Source: CAZHAX01 sp964530325 (lineage in GTDB: Bacteria; Chloroflexota; Anaerolineae; B4-G1). From it: a stretch of 64,000 nt of DNA. Position numbers and translations under genes: made by a program. The notes beneath the pieces are model-generated. The model had not been told where the DNA came from. It was given only the letters and a program-made list of their open reading frames with translations, and searched no databases. The DNA lies in NCBI GenBank assembly GCA_964530325.1, contig CAZHAX010000014.1, positions 1-64,000 of the forward strand. The letters are read 5' to 3'. Every line of letters begins with the position of its first letter. The stretch's first letter is position 1. Of this stretch, positions 7,533 to 16,039 are shown one piece after another.

Positions 7533-9035
7533 TTGGTGGAGCGGCAAGTGATTCGTCTGGCGAGAAGGTACACAGCCTACGTACAGGATAGCGGAGTGCC
7601 CTTCAGGTACGTCGCCGGCACGTTCCTCGTCTTCGTGACTCTCAGGAACTTCCTGGAGATCTTCTCGGACAGGACCCCGGTTTCGCTCCAGGTGCACATG
7701 CACTACTACCTGTTCCACATCTCCGCGGCGCTGGCCGTGACCCTCCTGTTCTCCCTGGCGACCCGAGAGCCGACAGAGAAGAGCGCCCGTATCGTCTTCT
7801 TCTCCTACTTCCTGGTCCTGCTCGCCCCTCTCTTCGACTTGCTGCTGAGCGGAGGCGCCGGCCACGACATCTCCTACCTTCTCCCCGGATATCACGACGA
7901 CTTGCTGGCGCGCTACCTAACCTTCGGCGGCGGCTCCGAGGCCGGAGGCATCACGATCGGCCTCAAGCTTGAGGGGGTTGTGATCCTCTCCTGCTCCTAC
8001 CTCTACTTCCGCGCCAAGGGCCTGAGCATCGCCCGGAGCCTGCTGTCGATCCTGGCAATCTACACCTGCGTGTTCGGCCTGGCGATGATCCCGTTCCTGA
8101 TCGGGGTCCCGCTACAGGCCTTGGGCCTGCTGGAGTCCCTGGCTGACGAATCGCTCTTCGTCAAGGCGAACCTGCTCCTTGCCCTCGCCCTGCTGGTCCC
8201 CGTCGCCTGGCGCTGGAGCCGGGCCCTCTTCGCCGCCGTTGTCCGGAGCTTACGCCCATACCGGCTGGCGCATGCCCTGCTGATGCTCACGCTGGGGATT
8301 AGCCTCAGCGCTCACTTCGAGTGGACACAGAGTACGCCGTTCGACCTGCTGCTTGCTGGCGTCTCCGTCTTGTCCGCCTGCCTATTCGTCATCACGATTA
8401 GCGACATCCAGGACTCTCAGTCCGGTCACGCCGCCAAGCCAGAGGGCGCAAGAGCCAATGGCCAGCTGACGCTTGGCGCAGGGGCAGGCCTGCTTGCCCT
8501 CTTCTCTGCCGGCGTCGTGGCCTATGAACTCGCTTTCTTGACCCTGCTGGCTATGGGCCTATACTACCTCTACGCTACTCCACCGCTCAGGCTAAAACGG
8601 TCGGTCGTCATTTCCAAGCTGCCTATCGCGCTCGCCTCGCTGGCCTGCATGCTGATGGGGTACGTCTACGGCGGATCCGATATCCGCGAGATTCGCCCGC
8701 TCATCGTGCTCTGGTTCATGGTGCCCTTCGCCCTGGCCGCCAATCTGATCGACCTGAAAGACTACGACGAGGATAGCGAAGCGGGGATTCGCACACTCCC
8801 CGTTCGCTGGGGGCTCAGAAGAAGCCAGCAAGCGATAGGGGCCTTGGTGCTCGTGGCCTACGGGACGGCGCCGCATGCTTTCGGCAGCCCGCGCCTATTC
8901 TTGCCTGCCGTCGCCGCGGGAGGCGTCCAGTTCGGCCTGATTATGCGGCGCAGGTACCGCGAGCAGCAGGTCTTGGGCCTCTACCTGGTGAGCATTGGGG
9001 TGTTGGCGGCCGCAGGCGTACTGGTGATATCCTAG
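7533..9035 (+). CDS. UbiA-superfamily-like membrane protein with extra N-terminal membrane domain
   Basis: About 500 residues from TTG at 7533; GTG at 7548 is an alternative. The C-terminal half carries UbiA features: YATPPLRLKR near 347, and the second Asp motif NLIDLKDYDEDSEAGIRTLPVRWG near 402-425. The first Asp motif, normally NDxxDxxxD, is only partly kept as ISDIQDSQSG near 290. UbiA enzymes transfer prenyl groups inside the membrane, so reduced first-motif conservation leaves activity uncertain. The first about 250 residues form further hydrophobic segments of unrecognised type, roughly doubling the usual 280-300 length. It sits between the pseudopilins and a surface protein, in the same orientation. 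Confidence 0.6.
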   Translation: MVERQVIRLARRYTAYVQDSGVPFRYVAGTFLVFVTLRNFLEIFSDRTPVSLQVHMHYYLFHISAALAVTLLFSLATREPTEKSARIVFFSYFLVLLAPLFDLLLSGGAGHDISYLLPGYHDDLLARYLTFGGGSEAGGITIGLKLEGVVILSCSYLYFRAKGLSIARSLLSILAIYTCVFGLAMIPFLIGVPLQALGLLESLADESLFVKANLLLALALLVPVAWRWSRALFAAVVRSLRPYRLAHALLMLTLGISLSAHFEWTQSTPFDLLLAGVSVLSACLFVITISDIQDSQSGHAAKPEGARANGQLTLGAGAGLLALFSAGVVAYELAFLTLLAMGLYYLYATPPLRLKRSVVISKLPIALASLACMLMGYVYGGSDIREIRPLIVLWFMVPFALAANLIDLKDYDEDSEAGIRTLPVRWGLRRSQQAIGALVLVAYGTAPHAFGSPRLFLPAVAAGGVQFGLIMRRRYREQQVLGLYLVSIGVLAAAGVLVIS

Positions 9036-9038
9036 CCC

Positions 9039-10178
9039 ATGACTAGAGAGAGACGTCGCAGGCTGGACAGGGCAGCACTGCCGCTTGTCGCCGGGATCAT
9101 GGCGGTAGGGGCCTGGGCCCTCTTAGTCACGCCGGATGTGCTGGCAGACGACACCGGCTGGCTCAGCCCGTCCGCGAACGCCGCGGATTCTGGCGGAGAT
9201 GGCAATGGCTTCGAGGTCAATCCCCAGAATGCCTACGCGAACGGGGGAGGCGCGGCGGCCAGCGTCAACAACGGGGCGCCGGGCGGATGGCTCTCGCCGG
9301 ATGACCCCACCGATCTGCACCGCTACTACAACTACGGCTTCAGCGTCCCGGCTGGGGCCACGATCGAGGGGATCGAGGTACGGCTGGACTGGCGCCTGGA
9401 TGGCAGCGGCGGAACGAACGAGATCCGCGTCGACCTGTCTTGGGACGGCGGGACGAGCTGGACCTCCTATCAGTCTGATGCGAGCGAGCCAACCTCGTGG
9501 ACCACGGTCGTCCTCGGCGGAACGGCCGACTTGTGGGGCAGAAGCTGGACCTACGACGAGTTCAACAACGCCAACTTCCGCGTTCGAGTTCACTGCTACA
9601 GCGACCCTGTGGATCAGAGGGCTTTCTATCTCGATTGGGTGCCTGTGCGGGTTACATACTCCGCGGGGGTACCCGGCCAGGTCGCCGTCGAGAAGGGAGT
9701 CACCCCCCAGCTTTCTGAGTCGCCCGGGCAGGTGGTGACGTACACCTACGTGATCACGATCAGCAACGCGGGACCAAGCAATGTCAGCGTGCAACAAATC
9801 GTGGACACGCTTCCCGCCGGCTTCACGTACGTGACCACGACGGCCACGAGCGGCATTCGATTCCCGGACTCGATCGTCAGCGCCGGCTCAAGCGTGACCT
9901 GGTCGTACAACACGCCCTACCCCCGCATCAGCGCCGGGGCCTTCGCCACGCTGACCTTCGTGGCCACGTCGAGCAACAGCGTCGGCAGCTACTGCAACAC
10001 CGTCGCCGTGACCTGCGGCGGGAGCATCGGCACCGTCACACAGAGCAACCTGGCCTGTGTCACCATCAGGTGGCCAACCTTCGATATCGAAGCAGAGGTT
10101 CTCGGGCTGAGGATCATCGTGCGCGTGCGGATCGAGAACGGCCAGCCTGTCATTCTCTCGTGGGAGATCATACCGTGA
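9039..10178 (+). CDS. Secreted surface protein with DUF11 domain
   Basis: 379 residues. A signal peptide (basic start, hydrophobic 13-33, likely cut after VLA) leads into an Asn/Gly/Ser-rich beta region to about residue 210. A DUF11 repeat domain follows (about 215-335), recognised by VTYTYVITISNAGPSNVSVQQIVDTLP followed by GFTYV. DUF11 domains are extracellular Ig-like modules of surface and adhesion proteins. There is no obvious C-terminal anchor; the end is a hydrophobic beta segment. It starts three bases after the UbiA-like gene and its stop overlaps the next GTG. A pilus-associated or adhesive role is inferred from context. Confidence 0.75.
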   Translation: MTRERRRRLDRAALPLVAGIMAVGAWALLVTPDVLADDTGWLSPSANAADSGGDGNGFEVNPQNAYANGGGAAASVNNGAPGGWLSPDDPTDLHRYYNYGFSVPAGATIEGIEVRLDWRLDGSGGTNEIRVDLSWDGGTSWTSYQSDASEPTSWTTVVLGGTADLWGRSWTYDEFNNANFRVRVHCYSDPVDQRAFYLDWVPVRVTYSAGVPGQVAVEKGVTPQLSESPGQVVTYTYVITISNAGPSNVSVQQIVDTLPAGFTYVTTTATSGIRFPDSIVSAGSSVTWSYNTPYPRISAGAFATLTFVATSSNSVGSYCNTVAVTCGGSIGTVTQSNLACVTIRWPTFDIEAEVLGLRIIVRVRIENGQPVILSWEIIP

Positions 10179-11578
10179 AGAAACGAACCAGGACCATCGT
10201 GGCTGTGGTGGGCGTGCTCGTGATCCTCATCGCCTACGGTGTGATAGTCGGTGCGATCATAGCCGAGCGAAACGAGCAGAGCGACCTCGAGGACAGCATC
10301 GCACCTCTCGAGACGGCCGTCGCGGCGGAGCGGGCAGGGGCGGATACCTTGCCGACTCGCCAGACCGAGCTTGCCAAGTTGGAAGCCGAGCTGCACGAGG
10401 CGCAGCTGGCCTTCCCCAGCGAGGTCGATTCGACAGAGGTCCTCGCCCACGTCGTGGCTACAGCCGCCGTCAACCGGGTCAATCTACGAGAGGTTCAGGC
10501 ACAGGAGCCCATCACGACCGTTGTGGGAACCAGTGTCTACAGGATACTCCCTTACGACGTCGAGGTGGACGGTGAGCTAGAGGCTATTGCAGCCTTCCTG
10601 GTCGATCTGGAAGGCGGCCCCATCAGCACGCTCACGATCGACGAGATCAGCGTTCTCGCCCAGCCTACGCCTACGCCGACGCCCGGGCCTACCGGGGCTG
10701 GCCAGTCATTGCCAGGGACAGACCCGTTTCTGGAACAGGCCCCGGTTATCTACCGAGTCTCGCTCGAGCTGCGGGTCTTCGTGCGCCTGGCCGAGCCAGG
10801 CACGCCCGGCTCCGGCCCGGCCGCCACCCAGGTCTCGCCCCAGGAACGCATTCAGGAGCTCCAGGATCTCCTGGAGGAAGCGAGGCTGGAGGAGGACTGG
10901 GATAGAGCTATCAGCATCCTGATCGTGCTGCGCCAGATCGACCCTGCCGACGAGACGATCAACGATCAGCTTCTGGAGGCCTACTTGCTCGAAGGCGCTC
11001 GCCGCCTCGCGGCCGGTCAGTACGAGCAGGCTGCAGCGGACTACCGGGCTGCCCTGGCCATCGATCCGGACAACGAGGAGGCCATCGCTGCCTTGCGGTC
11101 GATGAACGCGCTAACCCCCTCGCCCACTCCCAGGCCGACCCGAACTCCGACCCCCACCCCATCAGAGCCGTGGGCCACTCGCTCCGCAGTGCCCTTCACC
11201 TGCGTGTACCAGCTGCAGAGCCCACCATACCCGAACTGGACAGGCGTGGCGGGCCGCGTGCAGACGCTGGCTGGAGAGCCGCTGCCTGGATTCTACATCG
11301 TGGTCGAATGCTGCCAGGGATGCGGCGAGACGACGGTGCAGGCCGGGGCCGACGCCAGCGTCAACGGGATATACGGCAGCACCGCCGCGTGGCAGCAGGC
11401 CTGTGACGCCACCAAGTACCAGGCGATGGAGATGCAGGTGAGGCTTCATGACTTCGTGCCGGACGACGAGGGGAACTACCCGGCCGTATCCGACCAGTTG
11501 GCGGTTGTCACCGGGGGCAGTGCTCCCACCTCCCTCGGATTTGTCACTTGCACGCAGAACTGGGAAGAGTGGCGCTAG
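10175..11578 (+). CDS. PilO-like protein fused to TPR and C-terminal Cys-rich domain
   Basis: 467 residues from GTG overlapping the previous TGA (GTGA). A membrane helix (about 8-30) is followed by a coiled coil, then a PilO-type region (about 85-190: NRVNLREVQAQ, YDVEVDGELEAIAAFL). Tetratricopeptide-like helices span about 222-312. A Thr/Pro linker (PSPTPRPTRTPTPTP) leads to a C-terminal domain (about 340-467) with several cysteines (CVYQL, VECCQGCGE, QQACD, VTCTQ). PilO normally pairs with PilN on the outer face of the membrane and is only about 200 residues, so the added parts are unusual. A structural link between the PilM/N/O frame and surface material is inferred. Confidence 0.65.
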   Translation: MKKRTRTIVAVVGVLVILIAYGVIVGAIIAERNEQSDLEDSIAPLETAVAAERAGADTLPTRQTELAKLEAELHEAQLAFPSEVDSTEVLAHVVATAAVNRVNLREVQAQEPITTVVGTSVYRILPYDVEVDGELEAIAAFLVDLEGGPISTLTIDEISVLAQPTPTPTPGPTGAGQSLPGTDPFLEQAPVIYRVSLELRVFVRLAEPGTPGSGPAATQVSPQERIQELQDLLEEARLEEDWDRAISILIVLRQIDPADETINDQLLEAYLLEGARRLAAGQYEQAAADYRAALAIDPDNEEAIAALRSMNALTPSPTPRPTRTPTPTPSEPWATRSAVPFTCVYQLQSPPYPNWTGVAGRVQTLAGEPLPGFYIVVECCQGCGETTVQAGADASVNGIYGSTAAWQQACDATKYQAMEMQVRLHDFVPDDEGNYPAVSDQLAVVTGGSAPTSLGFVTCTQNWEEWR

Positions 11579-11598
11579 CAGCGAGGAGACCGTTCATC

Positions 11599-11691
11599 AT
11601 GGCGGATACGGCTGTGCTAACCCCACGTACATCGCCGGCCCCGCACGCCGCCCCGCCGGAATCGCCGGAGGACCACCGTGGCACTGCCTAA
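11599..11691 (+). CDS. Possible small upstream ORF before the ParA-like gene
   Basis: A 30-codon frame starts at ATG 11599 behind GAGGAG and ends with TAA at 11689-11691, overlapping the start of the ParA-like gene by 14 bases. The peptide is Pro/Ala-rich (TPRTSPAPHAAPPESPED) with no known motif. It could couple translation of the next gene or be chance. Confidence 0.25.
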   Translation: MADTAVLTPRTSPAPHAAPPESPEDHRGTA

Positions 11692-12448
11692 GACAGTCGC
11701 GATAGGAACGCTGAAGGGCGGCGTGGCCAAGACGACTACTTGCCTCTCGCTCGCAGCCGGGCTAGCCGAACTGGGAAAGAGCGTGCTGGCCATTGACCTC
11801 GATCCCCAGGCCCACTTGACGCTCTCGTTGGGGCTCGAGCCGAGAGAGATCGAGAAGACCGTGATGACCGCACTCCTCGGGGAAGCCGACATGGCGGAAG
11901 TCATCCAGGAGACCGACATGCCGCTCCTCCAGGCCGCGCCGGCAAGCGAGGATCTGGCGGTGCTGGAGCGCATTCTCTATACGCAGCAGGACTACGAGTA
12001 CTACCTGAAGAAGGGACTGGAGAGCTTCAACCCCGGCCGCTACGACGCGGTCCTGATCGACACACCGCCTTCATTCGGCCCAATGACGCTCAACGCGCTC
12101 ACAGCAGCCGACCTGCTGATCATCCCCACTCAATGCGAGTACTACGCCGGGCGCTCTCTCCATCGGGTGCTGGAGCTCGTCCGCCTCGTCCGGGGCCGGA
12201 CCAACCCGGACCTCGTATACAGGGTCCTTATCACAATGTACGACCAGCGCAACCGCATCTCGACGATCATCCGCGAGCAGCTCGAGCGCGTCTTCAGCGA
12301 CGCTCTGCTCGATACGATCATTGAGGTCGATACAAAGCTTCGCGAGAGCCCCGTCCTCGGACGCCCGGTCTTCCTCTACGCCCCGAATAGCCGAGGCGCC
12401 GAGCAGTACAGAGACCTAGCCCAGGAGCTGATCCACCGTGAATGGTAA
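11678..12448 (+). CDS. ParA/MinD-family ATPase of the pilus locus
   Basis: 256 residues from GTG with CGGAGG upstream. It carries the deviant Walker A KGGVAKTTT (13-21, signature lysine K13 plus K18), switch I region AIDLDPQAHLTLSLG near 37, and Walker B/switch II region VLIDTPPSFGPMT near 125. This is a full ParA/Soj-type fold and looks catalytically intact. There is no parB or chromosome-origin context; instead pilM follows with an 11-base overlap. A role in placing or segregating pilus machines is inferred, possibly alongside the receiver/pseudo-ATPase encoded at 2062. Confidence 0.85.
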   Translation: MALPKTVAIGTLKGGVAKTTTCLSLAAGLAELGKSVLAIDLDPQAHLTLSLGLEPREIEKTVMTALLGEADMAEVIQETDMPLLQAAPASEDLAVLERILYTQQDYEYYLKKGLESFNPGRYDAVLIDTPPSFGPMTLNALTAADLLIIPTQCEYYAGRSLHRVLELVRLVRGRTNPDLVYRVLITMYDQRNRISTIIREQLERVFSDALLDTIIEVDTKLRESPVLGRPVFLYAPNSRGAEQYRDLAQELIHREW

Positions 12449-13517
12449 AGAGCTCAAGGACCGCCTGGAAAACCTGTTCTCCCCGCGGGAAGCCTCTCCC
12501 TCGCTTGAGGCGCTATTCTCGAGCTTCGACTTCGGCGGCCCGAGCGAGATTCCCCAGCCCGGTCCGGTCCGTGAGGCGGCTCCTTCACCTGCCAGGGAGC
12601 CCGCTCGTGGCAAGAAGAGGAGAAAGCCGGGGCGGCCTCTCTTCCCGTCCCGGGCCCGAGTCACGTTGAGCCTGGAGCCGGGGGAGCTCCGCCTCCTCAT
12701 CGCCAGGGGCCAGAGGGTCTCCTCCTGGGCCAGCGGGACGCTTGCAGTGGAAGTCCTTCGCGGAGGCGAGGTCGTCCAACCTGTCGCCTTTGGCCAGGCC
12801 GTGGCGGAGCTAGTAGACAAGGCAGGGGCACCGGGCCGCCGCTTGGTGGTCGCCCTGAGCGGACAGCGGTCACTCGTGCGCATCCTCACTCTGCCGGCCG
12901 TTCCGCCCGGAATGCTGGAGGAAGCTGTCCGGCGCGAAGCTCGGCGTGAGCTGCCGCTGCCGCTGGAGGAGCTCCACCTATCCTGGCAGCCTGTCAGCGA
13001 GACCGCCAGCAGCACGAGAGTCTTCACCATCGGCATTCCTCGCGAGGCGGTCGAGAACTGCGTCGCCGGCCTGGCTGCAGCCGGGCTGCGTGCTGTGGCC
13101 ATGGATCTGAAGCCGCTCGCGCTCGTCCGAGCCGTCAACCGTGCTGACGTGATCGTGGCCGATCTGGAGCAGGAGACAGGCAGCGTAGTCCTGGTGCGCG
13201 ACTTCGTGCCCCAGATCACTCGGTCCATCGCCCTTCCAGGAGCGTCCGAACAGTCGGTGGCGGAGCGCGCGGAGCACCTGGCGGGGGAGATCGAGCGCAC
13301 GCTCGAGTTCTACGGCTCCACGGCAGGCGCCGGCCTGGCCAGCTGGTCACCCGCTGTATGCCTTGCGGGAGCGCTGGCCGAGGAGGATGAGGTCGTCTCT
13401 CGTATCGCCAGCCAGTGGTCTCTCGTCGACCCGTCCCCGCCGATCCCGCTGCCGCCAGACTTGCCGGTGTCTCGCTACCTGGTCAATGTCGGGCTGGCCG
13501 TTAAGCGACTGAGATAA
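12438..13517 (+). CDS. pilM: Type IV pilus assembly protein PilM (actin-like, divergent)
   Basis: 359 residues. After an acidic/Pro-rich N-terminal stretch (to about 70) it follows the PilM order: VTLSLEPGELRLLIA in place of the usual DIGSSSVK strand, then ALSGQRSLVRILTLPAVPPGMLEEAVRREAR (the standard PilM LP..E.....E segment near 140-170), then VIVADLEQETGSVVLV near 235. The phosphate-binding loops are eroded. PilM is a cytoplasmic actin-like protein that binds the PilN N-terminus, and pilN follows 17 bases downstream. It overlaps the ParA-like gene, suggesting coupled expression. Confidence 0.75.
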   Translation: MNGKELKDRLENLFSPREASPSLEALFSSFDFGGPSEIPQPGPVREAAPSPAREPARGKKRRKPGRPLFPSRARVTLSLEPGELRLLIARGQRVSSWASGTLAVEVLRGGEVVQPVAFGQAVAELVDKAGAPGRRLVVALSGQRSLVRILTLPAVPPGMLEEAVRREARRELPLPLEELHLSWQPVSETASSTRVFTIGIPREAVENCVAGLAAAGLRAVAMDLKPLALVRAVNRADVIVADLEQETGSVVLVRDFVPQITRSIALPGASEQSVAERAEHLAGEIERTLEFYGSTAGAGLASWSPAVCLAGALAEEDEVVSRIASQWSLVDPSPPIPLPPDLPVSRYLVNVGLAVKRLR

Positions 13518-13534
13518 CAAGGAGCAGCTGTCAC

Positions 13535-14101
13535 ATGGTCCAATCCCAACCGCCGGACGTCAATGTGCTCCCTGTGGGCTATCGTCCTCGTAGGCTGACT
13601 GCCCGGACGGTCGTGGCTGCCGTCGCCCTAACTGTGCTGGTAGCAGGACTGATTCCGCTCTATGCCGCGCTAATCGACCATAAGAAGCAGACGGGCCGTG
13701 TCGCAGACCGCCTGTCGGTCGTCCAAGGCGCCCTGGCAGCCTACCAGGGCCAGCAGGCGGGCTTGCTGGAAACGGAGGAGCGCATATCCGAGGTTCAGTC
13801 TGAGATAGCAGGGCTTACTGAGGAGTTCGGAGCCATCGGTCAGGAGCGTGCTCCCCGTGCGGACAGCGTGGAGGCCGCCGTTGCCTACCTCGTGCCGAGG
13901 GTGCAGATCCAGAGCATCGTCCAGATGGGTAACCTGGTAGTGGTAACCGGCGAAGCGGGCAGCCAGGCGTTGGTGCTCGACTACTCCGGCGCTCTGCTGT
14001 CGAGTGGGGAGTTTGTCAACGTGCGCATCCTCTCGATGGTCAACGCCGACCCCTTGGGGATCGCCCCGGACGTGACCTTCTCCGTCGCCCTGGAGGGGTA
14101 A
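13535..14101 (+). CDS. pilN: Type IV pilus assembly protein PilN
   Basis: 188 residues, normal for PilN. The N-terminus VNVLPVGYRPRR corresponds to the PilN INLLP motif that docks into PilM. A single membrane helix follows (about 25-48), then a coiled coil (about 55-105) and a compact alpha/beta domain. PilN is a bitopic membrane protein forming the alignment frame with PilM and PilO; the PilO-like partner here is probably the protein at 10175-11578. Its stop overlaps the start of the prepilin peptidase gene. Confidence 0.8.
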   Translation: MVQSQPPDVNVLPVGYRPRRLTARTVVAAVALTVLVAGLIPLYAALIDHKKQTGRVADRLSVVQGALAAYQGQQAGLLETEERISEVQSEIAGLTEEFGAIGQERAPRADSVEAAVAYLVPRVQIQSIVQMGNLVVVTGEAGSQALVLDYSGALLSSGEFVNVRILSMVNADPLGIAPDVTFSVALEG

Positions 14102-14883
14102 TGCCCATCGCTGCCCCCCTCTTGCTGCCGCTGTGGGTTCTTCTCGGCATGGCGGTGGGCAGCTTCATCAACGCTGCGGCGGATCGCATCCCCGCGCGCC
14201 AATCGCTCCTCTCGCCGCCATCCCACTGCGAGGCATGCGGCCGGCGGCTTGGGCCGGCCGAGCTGGTGCCCGTATTGAGCTACCTGATCCTGCGCGGCCG
14301 CTGCCGCAACTGCGGGGCATCTATTGGGGTGCGCACCCTCTTCGTAGAGATTGCCACCGGCCTCCTCTTCGGCCTGGCCGCCTACGTGGTTATGCCCGCT
14401 GAGGCAGCCGAATGGCTGTCGCTGCTCCTGATTTCATACTACCTGGCAACCCTCATCCTGGTCACGATCGCCGACCTGGAGCACGGCCTAGTACCGAACA
14501 GGGCCGTCGTTCCCGGCATCGGGGCGGCCCTGCTGGGGGCGACGGTAGCCGGATGGCCCGATGGCCTCTACGACGCATTGGGCGGCCTGATCGGTGCGGG
14601 AGTGATCGCGTTGATCATCCTGCTGGTGCCCGCCGGCATGGGCTGGGGTGACGCGAAGCTGGCCGGCTTCATCGGGCTCATCACCGGACTGCCGGGTATC
14701 CTCTTCGCCCTGTTCATCGCTTTCGTCTCGGGCGGGCTGGTAGCGGCCGCTCTTATGGCCAGCGGAAAGCGGAGGCGCGGCGACACCATCCCGCTGGGGC
14801 CGTTCCTGGCGCTAGGCGGGGCCGCCACACTCCTCTGTGGGGAGCAGATGGAGGTTGCGTTCCACGTGCTCGCGGGTGGATGA
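14101..14883 (+). CDS. pilD: Prepilin peptidase/N-methyltransferase PilD
   Basis: 260 residues, polytopic. The cytoplasmic loop carries the zinc tetracysteine (CEAC near 43 and CRNC near 64). Both catalytic aspartates of this aspartic protease family are present: IADLEHGLVPN near 125 and GWGDAKLAG near 182. The usual N-terminal GSFLNVVIYRLP appears as GSFINAAADRIP. It cleaves and N-methylates prepilins in the membrane, so the pseudopilins at 6297 and 6665 and the pilin at 16126 are expected substrates. pilT follows 12 bases downstream. Confidence 0.93.
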   Translation: MPIAAPLLLPLWVLLGMAVGSFINAAADRIPARQSLLSPPSHCEACGRRLGPAELVPVLSYLILRGRCRNCGASIGVRTLFVEIATGLLFGLAAYVVMPAEAAEWLSLLLISYYLATLILVTIADLEHGLVPNRAVVPGIGAALLGATVAGWPDGLYDALGGLIGAGVIALIILLVPAGMGWGDAKLAGFIGLITGLPGILFALFIAFVSGGLVAAALMASGKRRRGDTIPLGPFLALGGAATLLCGEQMEVAFHVLAGG

Positions 14884-14895
14884 GGAGACAGCACG

Positions 14896-15957
14896 ATGAT
14901 CAAACCTGAGGAGTTGCTCAAGGGCACCGTAGACCGCGACGCTTCCGACCTCCATCTCAAGGCTGGCAGCGTGCCGGTGCTGCGCATCCACGGCGAGCTC
15001 GTGCCCCAGAGCGACTGGCCGGCGCCCGATGAAGGAGACTTGGAGAAGATCTTAGGCTGGCTCACGGACGAGGCCAAACGAGAGGCCTTCGAGCGGGATT
15101 GCGAACTCGACTTCGCCTACGACCTGGCGGATGTGGCCCGCTTCCGGGTCAACGCCGCCAGGCAGAAGGGGTCACTCTATCTCACCCTGCGGGCTATCCG
15201 CCTCCAGGTGCCGACGCTGGCCGAGCTAGGCCTGCCGGATGCGTGCGCCAAGCTGGTGATGCTCCCCCGGGGGCTGGTGTTGGTCACCGGACCGGCCGGC
15301 TCCGGCAAATCGAGCACGGTCGCTGCTATGATCGACCACGTCAATCGGACCACTGGCCGCCGCATCGTCACCATCGAGGAGCCGATCGAGTTCCTGTTCG
15401 AGGACCGGCAAAGCGTGATCACTCAACGCCAGGTGGGCTCGGATACCCGGTCTTTCGCCGAGGCTCTGAAGCACGTCCTATGGCAGGACCCCGACCTGAT
15501 CATGGTCGGCGAGATGCGCGATCTGGCAACAATCTCCGCCACGCTGACGGCGGCGGAGACCGGCCACCTCGTCCTGGCCACGCTGCACACGCCCAGCGCA
15601 CCCGAATCGGTTGACCGCATTGTAGACGTGTTCCCCTCTGATCAGCAGCCGCAGGTGCGGGCCCAGCTATCGATGACGCTGGCGGGGGTGATCTCCCAGC
15701 GACTGGTGAGGCGGGCAGACGGCGCAGGGCGCGTGGCGGCCTGCGAGATCCTGGTGGGCACCCCGGCGGTGAGGAACCTGATCCGGGAGGCAAAGACGCC
15801 GCAGATGGTCAGCGCCATGCAGACCGGGCGGGAGCACGGCATGGTGACGCTCGATCAGGCCCTGCGCGACCTCTGCCGCAGCCATTTGATCACGCTCGAA
15901 GCCGCGCTGGCCCACGTGGCCGACCCGGACGCCTTCAAGAAGCTGCTGCAGGCGTGA
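14896..15957 (+). CDS. pilT: Twitching/retraction ATPase PilT
   Basis: 353 residues, normal for PilT. N-terminal DASDLHLKAGSVPVLRIHGEL, Walker A GPAGSGKSSTVAAMI near 135, ITIEEPIEF-type Asp box (VTIEEPIEFLF near 158), VGEMRDLATI near 205, TGHLVLATLHT near 223, and the PilT hallmark AVRNLIREAKTPQM near 290 are all present. PilT powers pilus depolymerisation, so retractable pili and possibly twitching or DNA uptake are expected. It is the last gene of the main pilus run; 168 bases follow before the pilin gene, which has its own promoter. Confidence 0.95.
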   Translation: MIKPEELLKGTVDRDASDLHLKAGSVPVLRIHGELVPQSDWPAPDEGDLEKILGWLTDEAKREAFERDCELDFAYDLADVARFRVNAARQKGSLYLTLRAIRLQVPTLAELGLPDACAKLVMLPRGLVLVTGPAGSGKSSTVAAMIDHVNRTTGRRIVTIEEPIEFLFEDRQSVITQRQVGSDTRSFAEALKHVLWQDPDLIMVGEMRDLATISATLTAAETGHLVLATLHTPSAPESVDRIVDVFPSDQQPQVRAQLSMTLAGVISQRLVRRADGAGRVAACEILVGTPAVRNLIREAKTPQMVSAMQTGREHGMVTLDQALRDLCRSHLITLEAALAHVADPDAFKKLLQA

Positions 15958-15995
15958 GCACGAGGCAGAACCCCCGTACCCCACCCCGCATGACA

Positions 15996-16020
15996 TAACC
16001 GCGTTAACTTAACCGTAACC
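15996..16020 (+). repeat. TAACC-type direct repeats upstream of the pilin promoter
   Basis: A short AT-richer patch carries TAACC at 15996-16000, TTAAC at 16004-16008, TTAACC at 16009-16014 and GTAACC at 16015-16020. It ends 20 bases before the pilin -35. It may be an UP-like element or an activator site; nothing shows which. Confidence 0.35.
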
Positions 16021-16039
16021 TGGACGCAACACCAAACTG

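Noticed and set aside
11678..12448. Chromosome partition parA near an origin
   Set aside because: No parB, parS-like site, dnaA or gidA is present, and the gene overlaps pilM.
15996..16020. Pho-box reading of the TTAAC repeats
   Set aside because: Spacing is irregular, and there is no phosphate gene nearby; kept only as unspecified repeats.
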